Below are positions 53,772 to 60,885 of a stretch of DNA of 64,000 nucleotides, one piece after another. A program made the position numbers and the translations under genes. The notes under the pieces are model-generated. The model worked only from the letters and a program-made list of their open reading frames with translations, did no database searches and was not told where the DNA came from. The stretch lies in the NCBI GenBank assembly GCA_017993775.1, contig JAGOMA010000014.1:1-64000 (forward strand), given 5' to 3'. The stretch's first letter is position 1; each line of letters begins with the position of its first letter. The stretch comes from Chloroflexota bacterium. Lineage in GTDB: Bacteria > Chloroflexota > Anaerolineae > Promineifilales > Promineifilaceae.

Positions 53772-54560
53772 CTAACCGGAGGCTGGTCTGAGGCGCAAAT
53801 CGTTGATTTCCAACCACTGGGTTTGGGTTGTAGGCAGCACGCCCCAGCGAAAACGGCCGTCACACGTAGCCACCATGTATTGATTGTCCAACCAACAGAC
53901 AAAACCCAACGGACCTCTGGGGCTGTGGGCGGTGCGCAAGATTGTCTCGCCATCTATGACAAACTGACACCCTGTCGGCAGCCAGAGCAATTCGTAGGTA
54001 TGCCAGGCGGTCATAACGGCCGTTACCGGCGCAAAACCAATGCCCAGACGGCGGCGGACAGACGGCCAGAGTCGCTTACGCAGCGCCGGCAGCCGGTTCA
54101 GCAAGAGAATGATCGGCGAAATAGGCATGAGGGAAACGGCCGGGATCCGCCCAGCATCCAGCGTAGAGGCAAACCAGCCACGCCCCGGACCTTGCGCGGC
54201 CAGTGGCAAATCTGAGGGCGGTGAGGCATAAAAAAACCAGGCCGCCTGCGGCAGCGCCGGCCGCCGCACAGTTGGGTCGCCGAATGGCGCGTTCCAAAAG
54301 CCGAAACCGGCCGTGCCGACCAACTGATCGCTATCATGCGAAAAACGGGCGCGTAACGACAGATGAATCCCCGGAGACCAGTGAAAGCGGGAACGGCCGT
54401 GATCCGCTTGTTGTTTCTTTCCCGGCCCATAATCGTCTATCTGAGCGTCAGCATAACCATCTGCCACCGGCGGCAGCCAACAAGTGTATGTCGGGCCTCC
54501 CGTGACAACGCCGCCATGCAATTCAAGCAGTCGCAACTCAGTATCCGCCAAATGCTTCAC
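53772..54560 (-). CDS. Hypothetical protein, possible concanavalin-like domain
   Basis: About 262 residues, not securely recognised. It has many aromatic and Gly-rich strands (HWSPGIHLSLRARFSHDSDQLVGTAGFGFWNAPFG, in parts: HLSLRARFSHDSDQ, GTAGFGFWNAPFG) and a second strand block WHTYELLWLPTGCQFVIDGETIL, as expected for a LamG or GH16-like beta-sandwich. A hydrophobic, basic middle (LMPISPIILLLNRLPALRKRLW) separates the halves. I choose GTG 54560, because the first ATG (54653) would overlap the opposite-strand gene. The role is unknown; ACGGCCGT occurs several times. Confidence 0.6.
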   Translation of the reverse strand: MKHLADTELRLLELHGGVVTGGPTYTCWLPPVADGYADAQIDDYGPGKKQQADHGRSRFHWSPGIHLSLRARFSHDSDQLVGTAGFGFWNAPFGDPTVRRPALPQAAWFFYASPPSDLPLAAQGPGRGWFASTLDAGRIPAVSLMPISPIILLLNRLPALRKRLWPSVRRRLGIGFAPVTAVMTAWHTYELLWLPTGCQFVIDGETILRTAHSPRGPLGFVCWLDNQYMVATCDGRFRWGVLPTTQTQWLEINDLRLRPASG

Positions 54561-54615
54561 CTGTCTATTATTCAGGAATCGAGTATAATCATGCCCACGA
54601 AGGAGAGCGTTTTTT

Positions 54616-55248
54616 ATGGAAATTTCCTGGTATGGACTTAGCTGCTTTCGCATTACCGAAAGAAAACATGCTACCGTAGTAACAGACCCTTATGACTCTG
54701 GTCTTGGGCTACCATCCCTAAAACTAAAAGCAGATATTATCACAGTCAGCCATGACGCTAAAGGTCACAACCGGCCAGAAGTTGTCTCCGGCTATCAACA
54801 CGTCTTAACTGGGCCAGGCGAATACGAAATTGGCAATGTCTTCGTCACCGGTATCGCCACGCCAGGCGAGGCCAAATATGCCCCCAACATCATTTATGTG
54901 TTCGATTATGACGGTCTAACCGTTGCCCATCTGGGTGACATGCAAAAAGTACCTACTCAGACGCAAATAGAAGCATTAGAAGAAGTTTCGGTGCTGCTTT
55001 TGCCGGTCGGCGGCGGGAACAGCCTGAACGCCGCCCAGGCATCGGAACTGGTATCGATGATCGAGCCTAACATCGTCATCCCCATGCACTATCAACTACC
55101 CAACCTTAGCATCGAATTGGATGCTGTGGATCGTTTCTTAAAAGAAATGGGGGTTACAGAGCCAAAGGAAGAAAGCGCGCTAAAAATTTCTTCCGGCAAT
55201 TTACCAGAAGAAACGGAGATCATCTTGTTGACGCCCCGCACATCGTAA
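54616..55248 (+). CDS. Metallo-beta-lactamase fold protein, degenerate metal motif
   Basis: A 210-residue UlaG-like MBL-fold protein beginning MEISWYGLSCFRITERKHATVV, typical of the small hydrolase branch. The usual HxHxDH is replaced by ITVSHDAKGHNRPE, so only two His and one Asp remain. The later blocks are intact: GEYEIGNVFVTGI, VAHLGDMQKVPTQTQ, VLLLPVGGGNSLNAAQA and IVIPMHYQLP with the final His. Metal-dependent activity may be reduced or altered. GGAGAG precedes the ATG, and TATAAT lies at 54584-54589. Confidence 0.85.
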   Translation: MEISWYGLSCFRITERKHATVVTDPYDSGLGLPSLKLKADIITVSHDAKGHNRPEVVSGYQHVLTGPGEYEIGNVFVTGIATPGEAKYAPNIIYVFDYDGLTVAHLGDMQKVPTQTQIEALEEVSVLLLPVGGGNSLNAAQASELVSMIEPNIVIPMHYQLPNLSIELDAVDRFLKEMGVTEPKEESALKISSGNLPEETEIILLTPRTS

Positions 55249-55270
55249 AATATGGGATTGATGGAATTTT

Positions 55271-55573
55271 ATGGCAACCAAACTTTTAATGCGCTGGAAT
55301 ATTCGCCCTGAAACCGAGTCGGAGTACTACGAATTTCTCGTTCATGAATTTATGCCGGGAATGAATAAGCTGGGTATTGACGATATTCAGGTCTGGTATA
55401 CCACTTTTGGCGATTGTGAGCAGAAGTTGGCCAGCGGAATTACGCCGTCGATGGAAAGAATGAATGATGCGCTTCACAGCGACTCTTGGGATCAGCTGCG
55501 CAACAAGCTGCAAACTTTTGTAACCGACCTGGACTTCAAGCTCGTATCGGCGACGCGGGGCTTCCAAATTTAA
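55271..55573 (+). CDS. Small protein, likely dimeric alpha/beta-barrel fold
   Basis: A 100-residue protein reading MATKLLMRWNIRPETESEYYEFLVHEFMPGMNKLG. The pattern beta-alpha-beta with RPETESEYYEFLVHEFMPG suggests a ferredoxin-like (NIPSNAP- or DUF-type) fold, and the second half (VWYTTFGDCEQKLASGI, SWDQLRNKLQTFVTDLDFKLV) repeats it. No catalytic residues are evident. It follows the MBL-fold gene by 22 bases and ends before a strong terminator, so the two form one transcript. Confidence 0.75.
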   Translation: MATKLLMRWNIRPETESEYYEFLVHEFMPGMNKLGIDDIQVWYTTFGDCEQKLASGITPSMERMNDALHSDSWDQLRNKLQTFVTDLDFKLVSATRGFQI

Positions 55574-55600
55574 TTTTTCGCTGGATTTGTGGATTTACGC

Positions 55601-55633
55601 AAACGCCTGCCTTGGTTAAGGCAGGCGTTTTTT
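55601..55633 (+). terminator. Intrinsic terminator after the MBL-fold operon
   Basis: Perfect arms of 13 bases (55601-55613 and 55618-55630) with a GGTT loop, followed by six T. It closes the transcript of the MBL-fold and small-protein genes. Confidence 0.93.
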
Positions 55634-55656
55634 ATGATAGCATGGCGGGGATGGGG

Positions 55657-55995
55657 TCAAACGGCCGTTGTCGTTGGCGCCTCGCTCTTTGCCGGTTTTG
55701 CAGCACCCTCAGTGCTGCTTTTGGTGGAACTGTCGCTTTCTCCACCGCCCGCCCCATCTGAACTGGCGGCTTTGTCGCCTTTGTCTGATTTGCTCCCTGG
55801 CAATGTCGCGCTTTGTCCGGAGCGGTTATCCGTTACGTAGAACCCTTTGCCCTTAAACACGACGCCAACTGAATTGACGACACGCCGGATTTCTCCTGAA
55901 CACACGGGGCATTCCGTTAATGGATCATCCGTCATGCGTTGGCGGACTTCGAATTCATTGTCACATTCTTTGCAACGATACGTATAGATTGGCAT
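55657..55995 (-). CDS. FmdB-type zinc ribbon protein
   Basis: A 112-residue regulatory-type protein. The N-terminal zinc ribbon MPIYTYRCKECDNEFEVRQRM with CxxC and the second CPVCSG pair is the FmdB/CxxC_SSSS family hallmark, followed by VVFKGKGFYVTD. The C-terminal 45 residues are low-complexity Ser/Gly/Lys and end with PTTTAV, where T-A-V is an ACGGCCGT touching the stop codon. ATG 55995 gives MPIYTYRC; a longer start at 56007 is not needed. No Shine-Dalgarno is obvious. Confidence 0.9.
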   Translation of the reverse strand: MPIYTYRCKECDNEFEVRQRMTDDPLTECPVCSGEIRRVVNSVGVVFKGKGFYVTDNRSGQSATLPGSKSDKGDKAASSDGAGGGESDSSTKSSTEGAAKPAKSEAPTTTAV

Positions 55996-56036
55996 TGAAC
56001 AACTCAAGCTGTTGATTAAAATTTAAGTGACTGTGT

Positions 56037-56112
56037 AAGACCCTAAGAGTTTGCTCATGAGAAGTAAGACCTTCGGGAACTCAAACCCAAAGGATCTTCC
56101 CAGAGAAACCTG
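56037..56112. repeat. Dispersed intergenic repeat, copy B
   Basis: About 76 bases related to 33236-33311. Blocks in common are AGTTTGCTC, TGAGAAGT, CAAACCC and GAAACC. Overall similarity by eye is roughly 65-70%. It lies between divergent genes (zinc ribbon and PH-domain), the same setting as copy A. Confidence 0.7.
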
Positions 56113-56166
56113 AACAGTAACAAATTTAGATTGAATGAAAATTTATTGTAACGGGCAGACTATGTT

Positions 56167-56195
56167 TTGACAACCCGATGACCGTGCATTATGCT
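56167..56195 (+). promoter_or_regulatory. Promoter upstream of the PH-domain gene
   Basis: TTGACA at 56167-56172, a 17-base spacer and TATGCT at 56190-56195. This leaves a leader of about 75 bases before the ATG at 56277, which has a weak AAAGGAAAAA site. Confidence 0.7.
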
Positions 56196-56276
56196 ATCAA
56201 TGTTTCGTAAAATTTAGATTAGCAAATCGGGTTTTTTAACAAATTTTGTTTAGCAGGTATAGCAAAAGGAAAAAAT

Positions 56277-56834
56277 ATGTCCATTCAAGATACACACGCT
56301 CAGTTAAAATCTGAAATTTGGCAGGCTGTAGAGCAATCAGGCATCGACCTCAGCCGCATCGACAAAGGAACTCTGACCAGCCTGGTCGATGTGGTTATGG
56401 ATGCCACGCTGATGGCTTTGGATGACGAAATGGGCAAACAAGTTCAGAGCGAAACGTCCAAAGTGGTGGGAACGGCCGTTTCCAACGAAGTCCTCGACGA
56501 CGACAAAGAAGACATCCTCTGGGAAGGTCGTCCATTCCTTTCCATCTCCCTGCAATACACCATCACCGACGAACGGATTCGCATCACCTCCGGCTTCTTG
56601 GGCAAAGCCCGGGAAAACATCGAGTTGGTACGCATCCAGGACCTGGATTACAAACAAGCGCTGAGTGAGCGCATGATAAACATCGGCGACATCTCCATCC
56701 TCAGCCATGATCGCAGCGAACCCCGTATTGTCCTGAAAAACGTCAAAGACCCGGAAGCTGTCTATGAGATCTTGCGGCGCGCCGTGCTGCATGCCCGCAA
56801 GCGACATGGATTTACCTACCGAGAAGAAATGTAA
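56277..56834 (+). CDS. PH-domain (bPH-type) protein
   Basis: A 185-residue protein. The second half is a bacterial PH domain of the bPH_2 kind: EDILWEGRPFLSISLQYTITDERIRITSGFLGKARENIELVRIQDLDYKQALSERMINIGDISI (in parts: LWEGRPFLSISLQYTITDERIRI, ENIELVRIQDLDYKQ). The first 60 residues are helical (LKSEIWQAVEQSGIDLSRID). Function unknown; such domains bind lipids or oligomerise. The gene stands alone with its own promoter and terminator. Confidence 0.87.
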   Translation: MSIQDTHAQLKSEIWQAVEQSGIDLSRIDKGTLTSLVDVVMDATLMALDDEMGKQVQSETSKVVGTAVSNEVLDDDKEDILWEGRPFLSISLQYTITDERIRITSGFLGKARENIELVRIQDLDYKQALSERMINIGDISILSHDRSEPRIVLKNVKDPEAVYEILRRAVLHARKRHGFTYREEM

Positions 56835-56853
56835 GGAATTTAAGGAATTAATG

Positions 56854-56887
56854 AAAAGCCCGGCTTTGCAAAAAGCCGGGCTTTTTT
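56854..56887 (+). terminator. Intrinsic terminator after the PH-domain gene
   Basis: Perfect arms of 14 bases (56854-56867 and 56872-56885) with a GCAA loop, followed by a T-run. It also lies at the end of the convergent histidine kinase gene. Confidence 0.92.
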
Positions 56888-56900
56888 GATGGCTAATGGC

Positions 56901-58160
56901 TTAGTCAGGCAACAAAAACCCGACCAATGCCCCGCCGTCCGGCACGTTTTCCGCCCAGATACGGCCGTTATGCGCCCCCACAATCGCCTGAGCAATCGCT
57001 AAACCCAGGCCCGCGCCGCCTGCGGCTCGCGTCCGCGCCTGTTCGCCACGGTAGAACTGCTCAAACACACGCGGCAAATCGATTTCGTTAAAACCCGCGC
57101 CGCTGTCGCGCACTGTCACTACCACGCCATCAGAAGTGCGCACGGCCGTTACCCAAATGCTCCCCCCATCTGGCGTATAGCGCAGTCCATTGCTGAGCAA
57201 ATTTGCCAACACCCGGTGAATTTTCGCCACATTTAGCCGCACAGGGTCCACATCTGGCCCCACGTTGGCCACCAACGACACCTGCCGCTGTTTGGCCAGC
57301 GCTTGAAACGTCTCCAGCGTCTCCACAATCACATCACCTAACGAATACCGCCCAAACTCCATACTCAGACCGCCAGCTTCTAGCTGCGCCAATTCAAACA
57401 AATCGTCAATCAGCCCATTAAGCGCAATGATATCGGCGCGAATGGTGCGGTAATACCGCTGCACAGTTTGCGGGTCTTCCACCACGCCATCATGCAGCGC
57501 CTCGATCATCGCCCGGATGCTGGTCAGGGGTGTGCGCAAATCATGCGAGGTCCAGGCGATCAGATCGCGGCGCAAATTCTCCAATTCTTCTCGCTCATTC
57601 GCCGCCTGCTGCAGTTGCGCGGCCATCTGGTTAAACGTAGCAGCCACCCGCGCCACCTCGTCCTGCCCCTGCACAACCGCTCGCGTATCCAGATTTCCAG
57701 CGGCAATCTGTTGGGCCGAATCGGCCAGTTCGCGCAGCCCGGTGTTCAAATTTGCGGCCACAAACACGCCAAACGACGTGGCCACGATGGCCGCAAATAA
57801 AAGCAGCACGCCGCTTAAAATGAGATCGTGCTGACTGGCAAACATGCGTTCCGACATGATCCAGACGTTAAAAAGCGTCACCACCCCAGCCCACCCATAG
57901 GTTAAGACCAAAGTCAGGCTGAACGATGGCGAGCGGCGCGCGGCGTACCGGAACAAAACATAGCCCACGCCGAGCGAAATTAGCGAGGTAACAGTGAGGG
58001 TGGTCACCATTTGGGCCACATCGGCCAGCGGTGCTTGCATGAGCGCCTGCATCAACAAGACAGCGACCAGCAAGGCGAACGCAGCGCCCAGCAGCAAGAT
58101 GCGCCAGGATGCGCGCAATAACCAGGCCAATGGTTTGCTTTGGTCGAGTGTGTTTATCAT
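56901..58160 (-). CDS. Membrane sensor histidine kinase
   Basis: Sensor kinase of 419 residues. About four membrane helices occupy the first 150 residues, followed by a HAMP-type stretch (ANLNTGLRELADSAQQIAAGNLDTRAVV), a HisKA domain with LIAWTSHDLRTPLTSIRAM, and a HATPase domain with LLSNGLRYTPDGGSIWV, VRDSGAGFNEIDLPRVFEQFY and GAGLGLAIAQAIV. It lies six bases after the response-regulator gene, so the two form a two-component system. There is no large extracytoplasmic domain, so the signal may be in the membrane. Confidence 0.93.
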   Translation of the reverse strand: MINTLDQSKPLAWLLRASWRILLLGAAFALLVAVLLMQALMQAPLADVAQMVTTLTVTSLISLGVGYVLFRYAARRSPSFSLTLVLTYGWAGVVTLFNVWIMSERMFASQHDLILSGVLLLFAAIVATSFGVFVAANLNTGLRELADSAQQIAAGNLDTRAVVQGQDEVARVAATFNQMAAQLQQAANEREELENLRRDLIAWTSHDLRTPLTSIRAMIEALHDGVVEDPQTVQRYYRTIRADIIALNGLIDDLFELAQLEAGGLSMEFGRYSLGDVIVETLETFQALAKQRQVSLVANVGPDVDPVRLNVAKIHRVLANLLSNGLRYTPDGGSIWVTAVRTSDGVVVTVRDSGAGFNEIDLPRVFEQFYRGEQARTRAAGGAGLGLAIAQAIVGAHNGRIWAENVPDGGALVGFLLPD

Positions 58161-58166
58161 GGCGAT

Positions 58167-58889
58167 TTATCCTGGCTCAAATTTGTAGCCAACGCCCCAC
58201 ACCGTCGCCAGCCAGACGGGGTTTCCCGGGTCGATTTCGATTTTTTCGCGCAGGCGGCGAATGTGGACGGTGACTGTGCTGGGATCCACGTATTCGGAAA
58301 AACCCCAAACTTTTTCCAGCAGCTGGTCGCGTTTAAAGACCTGGCGCGGATGGGAGGCCATGAACCAGAGCAGGTTAAACTCGGTGGCCGTTAGCTCGAT
58401 ATTTTTGCCGCGAACGGTTACCAGCCGGGTATTGGGATCGACGGCGAGATCGGTGAAAGTTAACGGCCGTTGCCCCCCATCATTGCCCATCGTCCCCGCC
58501 GACCGTCGCAAAACCGCTTTCACCCGCGAAACCAGTTCCGCCGGTGAAAAGGGCTTTGTTACGTAATCGTCCGCGCCCAATTCCAGGCCATAGATGCGGT
58601 CTGTTTCCTGCTGGCGCGCCGTTAACATAATAACCGGAACGTTAACGGCCGTATCCCCGCGCAGCTCGCGCAAAATCGAGAGGCCATCCACCTCCGGCAG
58701 CATCAAATCCAACACCACCAGGGCCGGAAGCTGTTTACGCACGGCCTCTAACGCCTGACGGCCGTCTCGCGCCACCCGCACCTGAAACCCTTCGCGCTTC
58801 AAGTACAGGCTCACCACTTCCACCACCGACGCTTCATCATCGACAACTAAAATGTCGCCCAATTCCGTGAGAGTGTTCATGTATTCCAT
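58167..58889 (-). CDS. OmpR-family response regulator
   Basis: Response regulator of 240 residues. The receiver domain shows ILVVDDEASVVEVV (acidic pocket), VVLDLMLPEVDGLSIL (phospho-Asp), VPVIMLTARQQ (Thr) and GADDYVTKPFSPAELV (Lys). The C-terminal winged helix reads ATEFNLLWFMASHPRQVFKRDQLLEKVWG, DPSTVTVHIRRLREKIE and VWGVGYKFEPG. First gene of an operon with the histidine kinase. The start is at 58889 (MEYMNTL) or at 58880. ACGGCCGT sites give DGRQ and DTAV. Confidence 0.95.
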   Translation of the reverse strand: MEYMNTLTELGDILVVDDEASVVEVVSLYLKREGFQVRVARDGRQALEAVRKQLPALVVLDLMLPEVDGLSILRELRGDTAVNVPVIMLTARQQETDRIYGLELGADDYVTKPFSPAELVSRVKAVLRRSAGTMGNDGGQRPLTFTDLAVDPNTRLVTVRGKNIELTATEFNLLWFMASHPRQVFKRDQLLEKVWGFSEYVDPSTVTVHIRRLREKIEIDPGNPVWLATVWGVGYKFEPG

Positions 58890-58957
58890 CTACCTTTTCT
58901 TATAATGGCAATACCTTACAGATGTCTTACACAGGCGAATTTTTACACGAGGTGTAA

Positions 58958-59713
58958 TCATTTTGTAATAGATGTGGTGGGCTGCTGGCTGGCGATGGAC
59001 GGCGGCTTGTCGGCGGGGTCCCGCTGGCAATAGGGCCACGGATCTTCCCCGGCCAGCAGCGCCGCCAGCGCCGGGCTGTCGGCGTAATGGCCATGATAAG
59101 ACGGCGGCAGCAGGGCGGCAATCTGCGCCATAATTAACTGTGTATATACGGGCAAATCCTTTGTGCGCACCCGTTCCCCATCGGTCGGCAGCGTGAACGG
59201 CCGTCCAATTCTCACTTCCAACGTCGTCGGTCGCAGCCGCTTAAAATTGTGAAACAAGCGATCCCCATTCACCAATCCAACAGGCAAAATGGGAACGTTG
59301 GCCCGACTGGCTAAAAAAGCCGCGCCATCTTTTGCGGCCATCAACTGCCCGGAGTAGCTGCGCGTGCCTTCCGGAGCCAGCCCGAACACCGTGCCTGAAG
59401 CAATCGCCGTCAGCGCTTCGCGCAGCGACTGACGATCCGCCTCGCCGCGGTTGATATAGATTGCGCCCAACCAGGCCATAATCAACCCAAAAACAGGGTG
59501 ATAGCGCCACTTCTCCACTGCAAAAAAACGCCATTTTTGCACAGGAAACGTAAGCAGCAGCACCGGCGTGTCTACAACGCTGGTGTGATTGAGGACCACA
59601 ATATACGGGCCTTCGTGGGGAATATTTTCCCGCCCGATCACTTTAATGCGCGCCAGAATAATCAGGCGCACCACATTCATAGCCAGACGAATTAGGCGAT
59701 AACGAAAAAGCAT
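58958..59713 (-). CDS. plsC: 1-acyl-sn-glycerol-3-phosphate acyltransferase
   Basis: Acylates lysophosphatidic acid to phosphatidic acid in phospholipid synthesis. The catalytic NHxxxxD is VVLNHTSVVDTPVLLL near residue 47; later blocks are GAIYINRGEADRQSLREAL, VFGLAPEGTRSYSGQLMAAKDGAAFLA and ILPVGLVNGDR. One hydrophobic helix (LIRLAMNVVRLIILARI) is at the N-terminus. I start at ATG 59713, with AGGAG 6 bases upstream; the open frame continues to 59893 but without a ribosome site. The C-terminal 40 residues are Pro/Ser-rich and probably disordered. Confidence 0.92.
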   Translation of the reverse strand: MLFRYRLIRLAMNVVRLIILARIKVIGRENIPHEGPYIVVLNHTSVVDTPVLLLTFPVQKWRFFAVEKWRYHPVFGLIMAWLGAIYINRGEADRQSLREALTAIASGTVFGLAPEGTRSYSGQLMAAKDGAAFLASRANVPILPVGLVNGDRLFHNFKRLRPTTLEVRIGRPFTLPTDGERVRTKDLPVYTQLIMAQIAALLPPSYHGHYADSPALAALLAGEDPWPYCQRDPADKPPSIASQQPTTSITK

Positions 59714-59774
59714 AAGTCTCCTGAAACGATGGAATTTACAGTCCGCCAACAAATCGCGGAACATAGATGACGAA

Positions 59775-60770
59775 TTATGGCGCGCCACTTGCCACACGCT
59801 GCCCAAAAGCGATGACCTGCACGGTAACGGCCGTTCCGCCCGGCGGCGCGGCTTGCATGGTAAACGGCCGTGTCTCGCCCGCCTGCAGCACATCGGGCAA
59901 AGTCATCTGCTGAAAACCGGCCAGATTGCCCTGAGCGTCGTACAAACTGGCCACCACAGTTATCTGGGCGGCAGTGTCGCCCACATTTTGCACCTGCCCG
60001 CTAATTTCCGCCCGGTCGCTTTGGGCAGAAACGGCCGTATCCCCCACCACCAAATCCAGATACCGCGATCCCAAATCTACCACGGCATCGCCGCCCGATA
60101 CGGTAACTAACGGCGCGCCCAATTCGGCGGGCGGAGCGGCCAGCAGCACGCCAAACGGCGACACGCCGCCCGGCGGGATGATGGCGGCGCTGGCCCAGGC
60201 CACGGCCGTTACCGACAGACCGCCAGCAGCATCGGGCAGCTCCAGGGTCAGCGTCACATTATCGACTGGCGTGTGGCCATCGTTTACCACTTCGCCCAGC
60301 AGCCACACCGCGCCCACCGGCGTGCGGTAGACCAGAATCTGGCGCACGCGCACCTGAATGGGCACGGCCGTGCCCACCAAGCCGGCATAATCGGCCACAA
60401 CCGGCGGCGGCAAAATCAACGCCTGCCCAATTTGTAAAAGCTGCGGCTGCACCTCAGGATTCAGCGATTTAATCTCCTCCACCGTCGTATCGCGGGCGAT
60501 GGCAATGCCCAACAACGTGTCGCCCTCGGCTACCAGATAGATAATCGGCGTGGGCGAGGGCGTCGTTGTGGGCGCAGGCCGGGGCGTGGGCGTGGTCTGC
60601 TGCACCACGGCCGTTGGCGGCGCTTTGGTCGCCAGGGTAATGCCGATGGCGGGAATGGGCGTTACGGTAGGCGGGGAAACGGTGGTTACGGCCGTTTCCA
60701 ACTCTGACGATTGGCATTGCGCCAGAAAAATCAGCGCCGCCAAAAGGAAAATGATCGCTTTTTTATCCAT
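59775..60770 (-). CDS. LysM-domain lipoprotein-like protein with FxLYD-type domains
   Basis: A 331-residue secreted protein. The leader MDKKAIIFLLAALIFLAQC is lipoprotein-like, but Gln in place of Gly/Ala before the Cys makes processing uncertain. A Thr/Pro linker follows, then a LysM domain (YLVAEGDTLLGIAIARDTTVEEIKSLNPEVQPQLLQIGQALILP in parts: EGDTLLGIAIARDTTVEEI, LQIGQALILP) that binds peptidoglycan. The C-terminal half has two FxLYD-type beta-sandwiches, each with the VWLLGEVVNDG or ISGQVQNVGD opening. TATACT is 12 bases before ATG 60770 and there is no Shine-Dalgarno. Divergent from the kinase gene. Confidence 0.85.
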   Translation of the reverse strand: MDKKAIIFLLAALIFLAQCQSSELETAVTTVSPPTVTPIPAIGITLATKAPPTAVVQQTTPTPRPAPTTTPSPTPIIYLVAEGDTLLGIAIARDTTVEEIKSLNPEVQPQLLQIGQALILPPPVVADYAGLVGTAVPIQVRVRQILVYRTPVGAVWLLGEVVNDGHTPVDNVTLTLELPDAAGGLSVTAVAWASAAIIPPGGVSPFGVLLAAPPAELGAPLVTVSGGDAVVDLGSRYLDLVVGDTAVSAQSDRAEISGQVQNVGDTAAQITVVASLYDAQGNLAGFQQMTLPDVLQAGETRPFTMQAAPPGGTAVTVQVIAFGQRVASGAP

Positions 60771-60849
60771 AGACGCCGGATGAGTATAACGAATTTTAAT
60801 CAGCGCGCGAACATGGCGCGCGGCTGCAACTGGAATATCAGCCACCGGG

Positions 60850-60878
60850 TTGTCTGGCAGCGTAGGACGTATTACACT
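60850..60878 (+). promoter_or_regulatory. Promoter abutting the second histidine kinase gene
   Basis: TTGTCT (60850-60855), a 17-base spacer and TACACT (60873-60878), ending seven bases before the GTG start at 60886. A leaderless start is implied. Confidence 0.55.
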
Positions 60879-60885
60879 CTAACGC

